Below, piece after piece: positions 11,753 to 25,069 of a stretch of DNA of 64,000 nt. Below the pieces are notes generated by a model, which was not told the origin of the DNA, did no database searches, and saw only the letters and a program-made list of their open reading frames with translations. Each line of letters begins with the position of its first letter. Position 1 is the first letter of the stretch. This DNA is from Apophysomyces variabilis (lineage: Eukaryota; Mucoromycota; Mucoromycetes; Mucorales; Mucoraceae), in contig MZZL01000117.1 of the NCBI GenBank assembly GCA_002749535.1, positions 124,001 to 188,000 of the forward strand, read 5' to 3'. The translations under genes and the position numbers were made by a program.

Positions 11753-13633
11753 TCAGTGTTGAGTGCTGTTAGCCTTTGCCATTCCTGGATCGATATACTT
11801 CCGTCGGCGAAGATAGCTATCGTAGACGTCTAAGTAACGCATATCTATATGTTTTCTCCCCTCTTCATACCTCTTAGGCTGTGGTCTACACAGAACGTGT
11901 GCCATATTTAACAAGGCATTTCCTTTGTTGTACGGATTGGCTCCGAGAATCGGATGCCGCATATTCATGACAGATGCACGTAACTGTCAATAACATAAGC
12001 GTTGGTCACTTTGGCAACAGATATGGCGATTGACGTACCTGTTCGTGAGTAGTGACACCTCGCGAAATCAAAGAGCAGTGATACAGCGTAAGACCGCCCA
12101 CCATCCACAAAAGTAAGAAGCATACGATAGCCAGTATAAAGCTAACAGGTGCTAACCGAAATACGGTATTGAATGTCACATTGCCATTATAGTCTTTGAC
12201 AATCAATAGCAAATGTACGACCGAAAACGCAATGACGTATAAACACAGTATGGTTGCGGTTGCGATAAACACGAAAAAGGAACGATAGTTCCGTTTTCCG
12301 ATACAATTGTTAAGCCATAGGCAATGATGATCCTCATGATCTATGATTTTTGGCAATGAATGAACCAAGCTTGGGCTGTAAAAAGAAAGCATGCTATTTC
12401 CTTACCTACGCAGTTGTCGCATTGCCTACAATGACTCGCCCTTGGGGGGCGATAGATTCGGCAAGTCTCGCAATAGCGTAAGGACCAGGTGCTTCCCTTA
12501 ATGCTGACTTCCTTTTGGACCGGAATTGGATGACTCCATATGGAAGCGCCGTATCCGGCTGACGCTTGGTCATCAAAGGTTTCCAAAGCTGGCGAAGGGT
12601 CAAGATCGCGAGGTATAATCTAATACGATGTTAGGTCAGCAATAAATCGATGCAGAGGGTGTACGCTTACACCGGGATCCGTCCATGAGGTTTTGAGCAT
12701 GGAAGCCAACGATAGAACAAAGATATAAGCGAACAATATTGGTACGGAAGGATGGACACGGTACCATAAAAATGGGCAACTGAAATGGAACCATGATGAA
12801 AAGCAAGACAAAGGGGAAGCAGAAGAGCTAAGCGTACAATGTCTTCTTTGCTTTTTTTTTGCTTTGAATTCCACTTACGTAAAGATACAAAATAGTACAC
12901 ATGGGCCGACGAGCAAAACAAGGGCTATTATAAAGGCCCAATATTCTCTGCTTGTCATGAACCGGCCACCGCAGAAGAATTTATTGCGTCCCGGGAAAAT
13001 GTGATAGTTACGCACGGCCGAGGAGATGATCATGCTTTGTCTACGATAGGGTGTCGGTGCATTGTTGGAATGGGAGAGTGAGGTCCGTATCCCTGCTGTT
13101 TGATTTTGTGCTTGTTCGGTCGGATAGAGAGATTGTAGGTTATACTGTTCCGATGTTTGTTGGGGCGGCTGTGATTGTTGCGATTGTCGTATTAACGTTG
13201 TTCCTTCGTCGTTCGTCATGCGTGAAACGGAAGTTATTCCTGAGCAGTGCGGAATGGGTTGTTGTTCTTCATGGGATGAATGAGCGGCAACACTTGCTGT
13301 TTGGACACTGCTTTCGTCTGTTACTGAAGCATTACTGTAATGAACAGGCCGCGGTATGCGAGAGGTTATTTTGGATGAAGAGTTAGAATCAAAGTCGAAA
13401 TTCTCGAAAGATTCAGGATGGTCAGTTGAATGAAAGCGTATTATGGAGGATGCTGAGAAGGGATTTGAGAGTTGAAGTGTTGATAGAGCGACGGGCGAGG
13501 ACAACGAGAGATGATGGTCAGAGGGATCGTGGGAGGGTAAACCAATGGCGTTAACAGAGGAGTTTGGGACTCGAAGGGCAGTACTGTCCGGTACACTGCC
13601 CTCGGGTTCCCGCTGGTTTGAGGCGGGTTCCAT
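11753..13633 (-). CDS. DHHC-type protein S-palmitoyltransferase, ERF2-like
   Basis: Five minus-strand exons join in frame: 13633-12879, 12779-12671, 12619-12406, 12340-12039 and 11983-11753, giving 536 residues. A long Ser/Gln-rich disordered N-terminus (1 to about 225) precedes two membrane helices, a TDPGIIPRD link, and the Cys-rich domain ([20 protein letters not shown], then DHEDHHC and [10 protein letters not shown]). The DHHC motif is at about 363-366, with the acyl-accepting Cys at 366. Two more helices and the TTHEQ motif follow, then a basic tail. Such enzymes attach palmitate to cysteines; yeast Erf2 acts on Ras at the ER/Golgi with the partner Erf4. The DPGIIPRDL and TTHEQ blocks favour the Erf2/ZDHHC9-18 group. 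The joined motif DNCVDHEDHHC appears only after correct splicing, which supports the exon 3-4 boundary. Confidence 0.9.
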
Positions 13634-14387
13634 GGGTTAAAGAGAAGCGTACCAGTGAAAAAGAACCTAAAAAAAAGACAAGTCAGACGACGTGAAATCA
13701 CACGAATTTTTTTTTCTCTCCTTCTTTCCAGACCCGCCTGAACCCTTCCGCTCTTTGCTTTATGAATGGCATGATCTATCATCAAAGGATGGTCCTTAGT
13801 AAAATACGTATCTGAAAGTAAAGTAAGGGGGGATGTATATAATAGACCGTATAATAAACACGTAATAACAGGCTTCTTGATTGTATCTACTGCCACGAGC
13901 GATCAGCGTTCATAGAAGGTTAACTAGGAAGATCCGCCTTCAGGGGGAAATCGTAGTAGTAGAGCATGGCTGAGATGTATTCTATCAGAAGTAATCTGCT
14001 TATCTTAAGAGTCTGCCCGGTAAATCCCTGGTTTTTAGAAATGATAGTCTTCCTTTTGGCGACAATGGTTATTGAATGCAAATTTGTCTTTGTATCGTTT
14101 AATATGTCTACCAAGGTGGCATTTTCAATGTCTTAACTCCTTAAATAAATTGAGACGCGTAATAACATCGTTTAAGCTAGTGTTTTCTTGAGTTGCTATC
14201 TACTTGAATTTAAACTACTTTTTCTGCAACTGAGCCGAAACGAAGTGAAAACTTGCGATGTGCTAGTGACGGACAATATCCGGGCATTCATAAACCATGT
14301 ACCTGATGATATTCAACTTCCGCCCGTAATCTGGACTGAGTTGTAAAAAAGATACCCAGTAGATCGCTTTTCTTTGATTAGGATCTC
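13634..14387. promoter_or_regulatory. Divergent upstream region of the DHHC and MutY genes
   Basis: This 754-bp stretch separates two outward-facing genes and so should contain both promoters. Open frames on the minus strand overlap it and the first DHHC exon, but they have no recognisable domain and conflict with the good DHHC frame. No clear TATA box or other element was identified. Confidence 0.4.
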
Positions 14388-16357
14388 ATGAGCAAGACTC
14401 GCCGCCAGAGAGAGCCTTCACGCACCAGCACGCGAGACGAAATCAGTATTGAGGAATGCGTGCAGAGTAGGAGGCTTAACCACAATGACGCATATCACCA
14501 AGTGCCAGAACATGAGATATCATTGATCCAGACTGATCTACTTTCATGGTACGATTGTAATAAGCGGACGAACATGCCATGGCGCAAACCAACGAGGACT
14601 GATGTGGATAAGAAGGTGAAAAATGAAGGAAAGGCGTGAAAAGTTTGAGACTAAAGCTAAAATATTATACGTACATGGCGCTTTCATGTATAGGAAATTG
14701 CTCAACGCGCGTATGAAGGTATTCGGAAATGATTTTTTGTTACTTTGATTCTGATGAATTTCCTTGAACTTCCCCTCTCAGTGTGGATCAGCGAGGTTAT
14801 GCTGCAGCAGGTGTGTCTAATAGAAATTTGATACAGTCATTGATGCGGAATAGACCCAAGTAGCTACAGTTATTGATTACTACCGACGTTGGCTCGAAGC
14901 CTTTCCGACCATTTATGATTTGGCAAAGGCAGACATTGAAAAAGTAAACTCTGTATGGGCAGGTCTGGGTTATTACTCGCGCGCCAGACGACTATGGGAA
15001 GGAGCGCAAAAAGTGGTGGAAGAACTGGATGGTATGCTCCCTGGAAATGCCAAAGATCTTCAGCAGCACATCCCTGGAGTAGGTCGATATACTGCTGGAG
15101 CAATATCGTCCATCGTATTTGGAGAGCGTAGCGCTGCAGTTGACGGAAACGTGATTCGCGTAGTAGCACGGTTGCGAGCCATTGGAGCCGATCCAAAGAA
15201 GGCGGCTAGCGTAGAAGCTTTTTGGTAAAATGATACATTTGGAAAGCGCGGTAAAAAAATTCCAACAAAGACTTTTGCAGGGATATCACTACAAGTCTTG
15301 TACCAGAAGCAAGGCCGGGTGACTTTAACCAAGCACTCATGGAATTAGGCGCCCGTGTCTGTACTCCAGTAAATCCTGATTGTACAGGATGTCCAATCAA
15401 AAGATATTGTAAGGCGGCTATGCAATACGAAACGCAAGCTCGCTTAAAAGCTGATGCTTTTTGGACCAATGAAAAGAAACGGAAGGTGACAGTAGATCAT
15501 GGTAAAGCAAAATGCGCAAGATATATGTCTCAGATTTATTTACACTGAATAGATTGTACGATCTGTCCACAACTGCAGTCAGACCTCGTGGAAGAACAAG
15601 ACTATCTTGTAACTAGGTAAGGTACTCCATGTGAAGTGCATCATGGCTAATGCATATGCAGATATCCGACAAAGGCAGAGAAAAAGCCTCCCAGAGACGA
15701 AGGTAACAGATTGCGAATGCTTGGTCCTATCTTTTGACGTGAGCAAAAATATAGAATGTGCAGTGTATATAATCCAGCGAACCACAGGAGAAACGAAAGA
15801 ACCAATGTTTTTGATTTCAAAACGGCCGGACACAGGTTAGTATATTGCTCTTATTCTAGCACAGTAATCTCATATCACTCCTAGGTCTTCTGGCTGGTCT
15901 TTGGGAATTCCCAAGCTTGGAACTTGCCGATGAGGAAACGACATATAAACAAAGATCAGAAAAGGCAGCTTCATTCATTAGGGAGCGGTATAAGATTGAT
16001 TTAGATGACACAGAACAGCTGGAACGACATGATCTTGGAAACGTGGTTCACCTTTTCTCTCACATCCGCAAAGTCTACCATGCCGAGTGGATATCCTATC
16101 ATTCGTCAACGATAGATGATGTAGAAAACAAATCAGTAAAATGGGTTACGTTAGAAGAGCTTAAAAAGTCGCCTATTCCAACTGGATTGAAAAAGGCTCT
16201 TAAAATCCTAGAGAAGTTTCAGAAAGTAAATGCACAACTTTTGGGAATAGCTAAACTTCTCACATTTGACATTAGAATATCCAAACGGCTACTGGCAAGC
16301 AAAGCAATCGGCAGTGTACAAAGAGGTCAACGCCTGATATTAGCTCATTTTTTGTAA
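14388..16357 (+). CDS. A/G-specific adenine DNA glycosylase, MutY/MUTYH family
   Basis: Nine exons join in frame: 14388-14615, 14694-14718, 14782-14810, 14854-15224, 15281-15501, 15553-15616, 15662-15702, 15755-15835 and 15885-16357, giving about 510 residues. The enzyme removes adenine mispaired with 8-oxoguanine. Visible are the catalytic Glu in [12 protein letters not shown] (about 89), the helix-hairpin-helix [12 protein letters not shown], the catalytic Asp in VDGNVIR (about 191), and the 4Fe-4S cluster with spacing Cys-X6-Cys-X2-Cys-X5-Cys (Cys 245, 252, 255, 261). The C-terminal NUDIX-like domain that reads 8-oxoG contains [13 protein letters not shown]. Two exons are very short (25 and 29 nt), and they carry the catalytic Glu. 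The last about 40 residues past [10 protein letters not shown] are not conserved in my memory of the family, so the 3' end may be spliced differently. Confidence 0.9.
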
Positions 16358-16603
16358 AGCGTACAACATAGCAAATATTAACTACTCCAGACATACACTA
16401 GCTCGCTTCACATATGCATAAGTTTTCATAATAAACGATTCGACATATTCCATTTCTTCTGTGCTATTGATCTTAGTGTGAAATAAGGATGCGAAACCGT
16501 TTTGCTGGTAACAAGCAAGAAGCAGTGAGACTTGTCTCGCGAAGTATGAAATAAATTTCAACGAGACATTTTCACTTGCTCTCTTTCCTTTTCTTTACAT
16601 TTC

Positions 16604-17881
16604 ATGGGAAAACGATTATTATCCATACTTTTAGGGATAACTTTAGCTAGTCTTCCAACCATTCACACGCAGGACGTGGAATGCCAGAACTATAAAACCG
16701 ACTTTACAAGATCGTCCACTGGCTGGATCGCTCGAGACATGGATCCAGAAACATACGCCCTGACTCCCGTTGGTGTCAAAATGAAGCTACTTCCTCCACG
16801 AGAATATATCCGTCTGCACGACGAGAACCGTACGTTTCTCTATGAACGGCTCAATTTTACTGTCATTTACGCTCATTGCTTTTTTTCAATTTATGTACAA
16901 TTAGATATGCCATTCAATAAATATGAAGGCAGAGGACCGACCTTTAATTCAAGCACATATCTACTATATGGCAAAGTCTCGGCCACAGTCAAATCTGCCC
17001 GTGTTGGTGGTGCCGTGACAGCCATTATTCTGATCGGTGACGGGAATGATGAGATCGATATTGAGCTTCTTGGAGGTAAAGATCAATATTTCTTGGATGA
17101 TGAATAATGATGGATGTTTGTTCGCTAAAACCCGATAGGCGATGTGAATCATATGCAGTAAGTGCCAGTTACTCAAGAGAACTAATTCTGAGCAACACGT
17201 AGGACCAATTATTTTTGGGGTCGTAAACCACTGTATACTGTGAATGGAGGTTATCATAACGTGTCAGGAAAACCAATCTATGAAGACTTTCATACGTACA
17301 CAGTCGATTGGTAACGTGCAGTTGACTGATAAGTTTATTACTGAGACAAAAACCTATAGGCAACCTCAGCGAATTACCTGGTCCGTCGATGGCCAAGTTG
17401 TTCGAGTGAAAGACCGAAATGATACCTGCGAGGAAGGTGTATGCAGATTTCCTTCACAGCCTGCGTACGTTATCCTGCTAAATTTTAGGGAGAAAAAAAA
17501 AGACTTTTGTCCCCTTAACAGAAAATTGTAATAGACGTGTTCAGATTGGACTTTGGGACGGTAGTAAAGACTCTGGAACAGCTGAATGGGCCCGCGGACC
17601 GATTGATGTAAGTAACAAACAAACAGTAAAACATACATTGGAGCTGATAGGTTATGCCAAAGTGGGTCCGAGACCGTTCCATCTCGGCGTATATTAAGGC
17701 GGTTGAAATTGAATGTGATCCAGAGTACAACAACATTACTGGTGTGATTACGGAAGATGGAGAACTCAAACCCTACACAGCGCCACATCCGGCCGAAACG
17801 AGTTCGCTTGCTGAAAACGTTCTGCCAAACTACAGATTGTTGCCAGCTCTATGGCTTGCTGCTATTTTGATCAAACTATAG
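16604..17881 (+). CDS. GH16 cell-wall transglycosylase, CRH-like, GPI-anchor type
   Basis: Seven exons join in frame: 16604-16829, 16905-17075, 17139-17157, 17203-17310, 17360-17464, 17535-17607 and 17651-17881, giving 310 residues. An N-terminal signal peptide (LLSILLGITLASLPTI) is followed by a GH16 domain. It shows PFNKYEGRGPTFNSSTYLLY, the catalytic ExDxE as DEIDIE (Glu 125, Asp 127, Glu 129), WGRKPLYTVNGGYH, DFHTYTVDW, and the pair of Cys in DTCEEGVC. The hydrophobic tail (LLPALWLAAILIKL) looks like a GPI-anchor signal. Crh1/Utr2-type enzymes link chitin to beta-glucan at the cell surface; the exact donor and acceptor here are inferred. Without the intron at 16830-16904 the frame stays open, but the domain alignment is interrupted by 25 residues, so I treat it as an intron (it has GTACGT, a pyrimidine tract and TTAG). 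One exon is only 19 nt. Confidence 0.88.
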
Positions 17882-18190
17882 CTATGCTGCGCGTAAATAT
17901 ACATGGCGATGATAGATGCATAGTTGTTTTTCTTGTATTTCAATTACGTACCATTATTACTAATAACGTTTTTATAATTCACGCCTAGCTATCAATCAAA
18001 TAATTAGTATAGGGCATTGTTTCTTTAAAGAGATCTTACGCAGTATCCAGTTTTGTACGGTTGAAAGACAATGGTAAATATTTTGCAAGTCTATACAAGT
18101 TACAAGCCAATGAAACCAGCTTTTACATTCATACAACGTAATTGACACAGTACTTTATTTTCAAAATTAAAGTCGCATCTAGCAAATTCA

Positions 18191-18265
18191 CTTGGCGCAT
18201 TTTGGAAACTGAGCTTGACGCTAACAAATTACATTAATTGTCGTGTTATAAGAGTTGGAATTGAC
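18191..18265 (+). repeat. Diverged repeat, copy A
   Basis: This stretch aligns by eye with 18592-18669. The copies share TTGGCGCA, TTGGAAA, AGCTTGA-GCTAACAAA and GAATTGAC in the same order and spacing, with scattered differences. It is probably one half of an old local duplication or two insertions of the same short element. Confidence 0.4.
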
Positions 18266-18591
18266 CAATTTGTACATACATGTCATAAAACTGACAAGGC
18301 CATGCTTATCTCCCCGCTAAGTGAATGTCAGATGCATATATAAATTTTTTACTTTCAATGGACTGCAACTTGGATTTTCGTAGTTTGCGAAATTATTTTT
18401 GGGAAATACAGTGTAATAAATGTATGTACTATAGACTTTCTTGTTAAGTTTCTCCCATTCCTTTATTTCTCCTTTCTTTCCGACCATGCAGTCCGATTGA
18501 ATTGTATGTCCTGATGGCGGTGTAGATCTGCCCGTAAACAGCATATAGATTCCCTTGCGTTCTTCTTACTCCGCTTGCAGATCATTTCCTC

Positions 18592-18669
18592 TTTGGCGCA
18601 GTTGGAAAGCTCAGCTTGATGCTAACAAAGCACACTCATTGCCATGCTTTATGGGGAGTCTGAATTGAC
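18592..18669 (+). repeat. Diverged repeat, copy B, with a tRNA-like A box
   Basis: The second copy of the repeat at 18191-18265. It contains TGGCGCAGTTGG (18594-18605), a perfect match to the RNA polymerase III A-box consensus TRGYNNARNNGG, which is also found in the tRNA-Met at 32671-32743 in near-identical form. No clear B box was found and it does not fold as a tRNA, so a tRNA-derived (SINE-like) relic is possible but unproven. Confidence 0.35.
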
Positions 18670-19518
18670 GCATTTCACCGAGCTGTCCAGCAACTTTGAC
18701 TACGCCATAGAGACCTCCTCGCCAACTATATGCAAGGTGTCGCCTTTCCATAGGAAACACTGAATGCTTATGAAACACAATAAGTACCCTTGTTGAATTT
18801 TCATAGGAAGAAAGAAGTTAGGGTATAACTGCTGATGCGCTTGTTATATATGTGTGTAAAGATACCAAAGCCTGTACGGCAAATTTTACCTGGGAGTACC
18901 ATATCGGGTTTCTATGTTTCTGACGTTTAGATTTTCGGAACTATATTACACTCATACTTAAGAGAACACGATATCAATTTGTACCTGGATTATTTTGTAA
19001 TGGCGTGCAGAAGAAGAACGATTTGCGCAAAATATTAATATCCTTTCATGTCATAACCGCCGAAATGAGCATGTTACTACGCCAGAAAAATATCATGTTA
19101 TGAAATTCTGCTGCGGCCCCTTTTTGTCTCCGACCGCAGTTGTGCGGGAGAAATAGCCCGGCCTAGCTGAGGGGAAACAGCGATACAAGGGTTCCGTCGG
19201 CATGCGGAGAGGATGTAGTGGTACAAACACCCAGCGGTTCTCTTATAGTACGTTTGCGTCTATCGAGTTTATATTATATCAAGAAGTCGACTTGATTTAT
19301 CTTATCAAGCAGCCCGAATAAAGTAGGTAAAGGTTTTAAAAATGGGGATTCTTATTCCAGTAGTACAAGCCACGAAAGTTTCCTTTTACGTTTAAAGACA
19401 TCGTTTAGAGGATTTTGGTTTCCGGACAGCTAGCCGGACCATGAATAATCTGATTGGTTTAATGGGAACAGAAAAAATTTTGGGTACCTTTCTCTTTTCC
19501 ACCCGTGAAGTTTGAAGC

Positions 19519-21807
<2,289 letters not shown>

Positions 21808-23618
21808 AACTCCCAAAAACATTAAGAAGAATCTCGCGCGTGCATGTCATAACACCGTTTGCTTTCATTCACCTGTCTTTGCGAGAATTATAGATTTCTT
21901 TTGATTCTTTATACAAGTCTGCATCACAATCTTAAGCTCATTTTATTGTTTTCCCTTTATTTGTTCCCTTTGTTAGTATACTTTTTTATTTTTCTTTTTC
22001 CATTATTTTTTTTTTTTTGGTTATGAAGGGTTCGAGTGGGAACCAAAGAAAAAAGAAGGTTGTAGATGTAGATAAAAGTTTACTTGTTGTAAATTTGTCT
22101 GATTAAGTTTTTTTGAGTGTGGGAGAAACAAACCTATGGGTATAGCTTATAATGGTTGCGATAGCTAACCGAATAGCGAGCTTATGATCGTCACCATCGA
22201 TTTCCTGGGAAAGGGTTTCATTCTCCTTCCTAGTAAAGATGTAATAGCCATAATCTGAGAAGGGGAACGCTTTGATAGATAACGTAAGCGCGTATTTCCT
22301 TGCCAACTTTAACTGCAGGCTTCCGTTGCCATGCGCTGTTGTGCTAGCAAATCTTTGACTGCTCCATATTCGTTTCTTATTTACTGTCATTCATGTGTAA
22401 CCTACGTACAATCATCCTTGGCTTCTAAAGCATTTCTATTTTTGTCAATGATAAGATGACCACAGTTTAACTAGACTGATATTGTTTGTACCATGGTTAT
22501 GGTTTAGATGAGCCCTGTCTGTTCGGATACAACACTCACATATTCCTGCCATTGCAGTATCCTATGTCATCTGCAGAACAAAAGTGATGCCTCCTTCTTT
22601 CAACCCTTTTTGTATAGCCCACGTGCGTTTCTGGAACTGCAGTGCAAATGCACAGACAGCATAAGACAGCTATATTTTTTTATTTCCACTTTTTGAGAGA
22701 CGAAAGTAATCTACCCCATTGGTTTGGGTCTGTAGCAATGTTAAATACAGGTGGATACAGCATGGAAAATTTAAGCCTGGCTGGTCTAGTTACTGTGCCT
22801 GAAAGATAGCAGCATATGATCTGAGCATAAACAGCCTACAAAGTCTTTAGAACATCATTCCGCTAAAGGCGTCGACATTTGCCACACAATTAGGCTAATT
22901 AGCTGTATAAACAATGTCTCCTTGAAGAGATTCATGAGATTGGATGTCATCGAGGCGTTGATGCTGCAAATGATAATTTATGACCTAAGGGGACAAAATC
23001 GTAACAAAGAATCTATGTTTGCAGTCAGATAGAAGTGAATATATACCAAGTCAAGTCGTCGTCATGGATGAATCAGATCACAATCTATAAGCTACACGTA
23101 CGTACCATGGAAAAAAGGGAACTTCTGCATGTAAGTAATACGTTTTCATGTTGAGCTACGGAACCTTGAATAACCGCGTCTAAATCACACCATTCGGTCC
23201 ATTGAAATAAAACAGGTTCCAAGAGAGAAATAACGGTGATGGAAAGCATATTTGCTGATTAAAAGAAATGTGGCGATTCCGTGTTATAGATCATTCCCAT
23301 TGTTCCATCACTGACGTATGGTTCTCTTTGCTTTGTAGGCTGATAGAATGGCTGTTGATATTTGAATGCGGGTGGCGAAATGACAAAGACGTTTTCGATA
23401 GTATCAATGGCAAACGGACAACCAAAGAAGGCCACGAGAAACAGGTAGGCACATTGTAAGATAGCATTATATCAGACTATTCAAATTTTTTTTTGGCAAG
23501 ACAGATGGCTAGTTTATCATTGATTAAAGATTAGTTACCCTATCATCAACTTTATTGTAACATGATGGAAAAGGCTTTTTGTCTAAAAAATAGATTGCTA
23601 TTTACAGATTAAATAGGT
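21808..23618. other. Convergent intergenic region
   Basis: There are 1.8 kb between the 3' ends of the DED1 gene and the permease gene. A T-rich stretch (21940-22020) follows the DED1 stop. The only open frame of note is 22103-22390 on the minus strand, listed separately. No other feature was recognised. Confidence 0.45.
22103..22390 (-). CDS. Hypothetical short ORF, 95 codons
   Basis: An ATG-started open frame on the minus strand. It has a basic N-terminus (MTVNKKRIWSSQRF) and a mixed-composition middle (KYALTLSIKAFPFSDYGYYI). I recognise no domain. It lies in the 3' flank of the DED1 gene on the opposite strand. It could be a small lineage-specific gene, an exon of something larger, or chance. 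Confidence 0.15.
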   Translation of the reverse strand: MTVNKKRIWSSQRFASTTAHGNGSLQLKLARKYALTLSIKAFPFSDYGYYIFTRKENETLSQEIDGDDHKLAIRLAIATIISYTHRFVSPTLKKT

Positions 23619-25069
23619 TCAGTGGGATTTACCACCAAAGGCCTGAATAAGACCTTCGATAGATTCCTTTGTACCGAAGATCAAGCCAACGATACCAAGA
23701 AGGATGATGAGGACACCCCAGGCCAGTTCCAAGATGTTCTTATTTCGGAAGCCAGTCAAGCGCCAGTAGCATCCGACGGGCAGGATAAAGATCAGGGCAC
23801 AATTGGCGAAGGCACCGATCAAGGACATCAGGTTATCAAAGTGAGGGACGACGCAGGCAATGACGGTGACGACGCCCATGGTGAGAATACGAAGCACGGC
23901 TCGGATGACGAATTCCTTCCATTTGCCGAAACGCTCGACGGTGATGTTGAACATTTCTTCCAAGTCCAAGGAGAAAGAAGTTAATAAGATGGGAGAAGCC
24001 ATCAAGACGTGGATGGTCATCAGGACAATAGCGACGAGCTGAGGAGCACCACGAGGAATACTGTCATAGACAGGCGAAAGCACGGTGCGTCCATAAATGT
24101 AGTAACCTGGAATGGCGATCAAGATATACATGAGTGCGCATGTGGAGAGGCCAGCACCCACAACCAACGGCCAGCGTTTGGGCTTCGTCATGGAAGCTTC
24201 TACGTGCGGGTATACGACATTGCCGCCAAAACTGAAGGAGATGGTGGAAAGGGCGATAGGAAACATTTCCCAAATGACGGCGTCGTGCTGGATGTTTTGC
24301 AGTTCGCCGGAGCTTTGGTGAATGCAGGCGACGACAAGTACGATAAGGACGGTAGCAAGGGTTGCAAAAGCACCAAAGGCGCTCATCCAGGCAACCTCTT
24401 TCATGGATTTCACAATGATAAAGGGAATGGCCATAGTGGCACAAGAGATAATGGTCCAAGGGATCTGACCAATTTCACCCGCCGTGCCTTTGCAGAGCGC
24501 GTTCAGGTTGCTTCCGGACAACACCATGTACAAGACAGGAGCACCAATCAGAATCCAGGCGTTGAAGAAAAAGGTGAGCCAGCCACCAATAGGGCCGAAA
24601 GCAGCCGTGGCGACGTCTTTGTAAGTAGCGCGCCGAGTGCCGTTGGGCGTATAGAGACACTTGATAAGGATGATACCGGTGTAGATAGACATCGTCCAAG
24701 CCAAGAAAAGGATCAGAAGACCTGAAATGAAAGTTACAATAAAACTAAAGTTTAATATATTTTCGTAATGTTAAGCATGATTGAATAAAGTTTACCTATC
24801 CATCCTCCTTGTCTTAGAGCATAAGGGATACCGAGGGTTCCTGTACCGGCCACAACACAGACGACGTTGTAATAAGCGAGAAAGGAGCCACCCTTATGCT
24901 GTTCTGATTTTTCGGTTGATGGGAAGTTGAATTCATGGTCTATAGAATTGAATGGATGCGTAAGTAAGTAAAGTAAGAAAGAAGCGTGCTGTTTCTACAT
25001 ACCACTGACGACATCATGTATGGATCCGACATGTTCTGTCGAGTATTGTTTTTTTTCGTCAAAAGACAT
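23619..25069 (-). CDS. Amino acid permease of the AAAP (Aa_trans/AVT) family
   Basis: Three minus-strand exons join in frame: 25069-25003, 24939-24796 and 24721-23619, giving 437 residues. A short hydrophilic N-terminus precedes about eleven membrane helices. Family features are the first helix VVCVVAGTGTLGIPYALRQG with its GTG-LG-PYA signature, GGWLTFFFNAWILIGAPVLYM, and FSFGGNVVYPHVEASMTKP. These permeases move neutral or aromatic amino acids with protons, at the plasma membrane or vacuole; which membrane cannot be told from the sequence. The first exon is only 22 codons, and its ATG lies about 100 bp downstream of a TATATAAAG box. Codon use is strongly biased, suggesting high expression. 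The substrate is not assignable. Confidence 0.9.

Larger units (their letters stand above)
17882..19518. other. Intergenic with a diverged repeat pair
   Basis: There are 1.64 kb with no gene recognised. It contains two related copies of a short repeat at 18191-18265 and 18592-18669, listed separately. The final 300 bp should hold the promoter of the DED1-type gene that starts at 19519. Confidence 0.45.

Noticed and set aside
13441..13896. Minus-strand open frame overlapping the first DHHC exon in another frame
   Set aside because: It has no domain and conflicts with the well-supported DHHC exon; the shared Ser/Pro-rich sequence keeps several frames open.
16830..16904. Reading through without an intron in the GH16 gene
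   Set aside because: The frame happens to stay open, but the 25 extra residues break a conserved block, and the segment has a GTACGT donor, a pyrimidine tract and a TTAG acceptor in phase.
24009..24725. Plus-strand open frame of 238 codons opposite the permease gene
   Set aside because: The translation is a polar low-complexity mix with no domain, while the minus strand encodes a clear eleven-helix permease; it is a codon-bias shadow.
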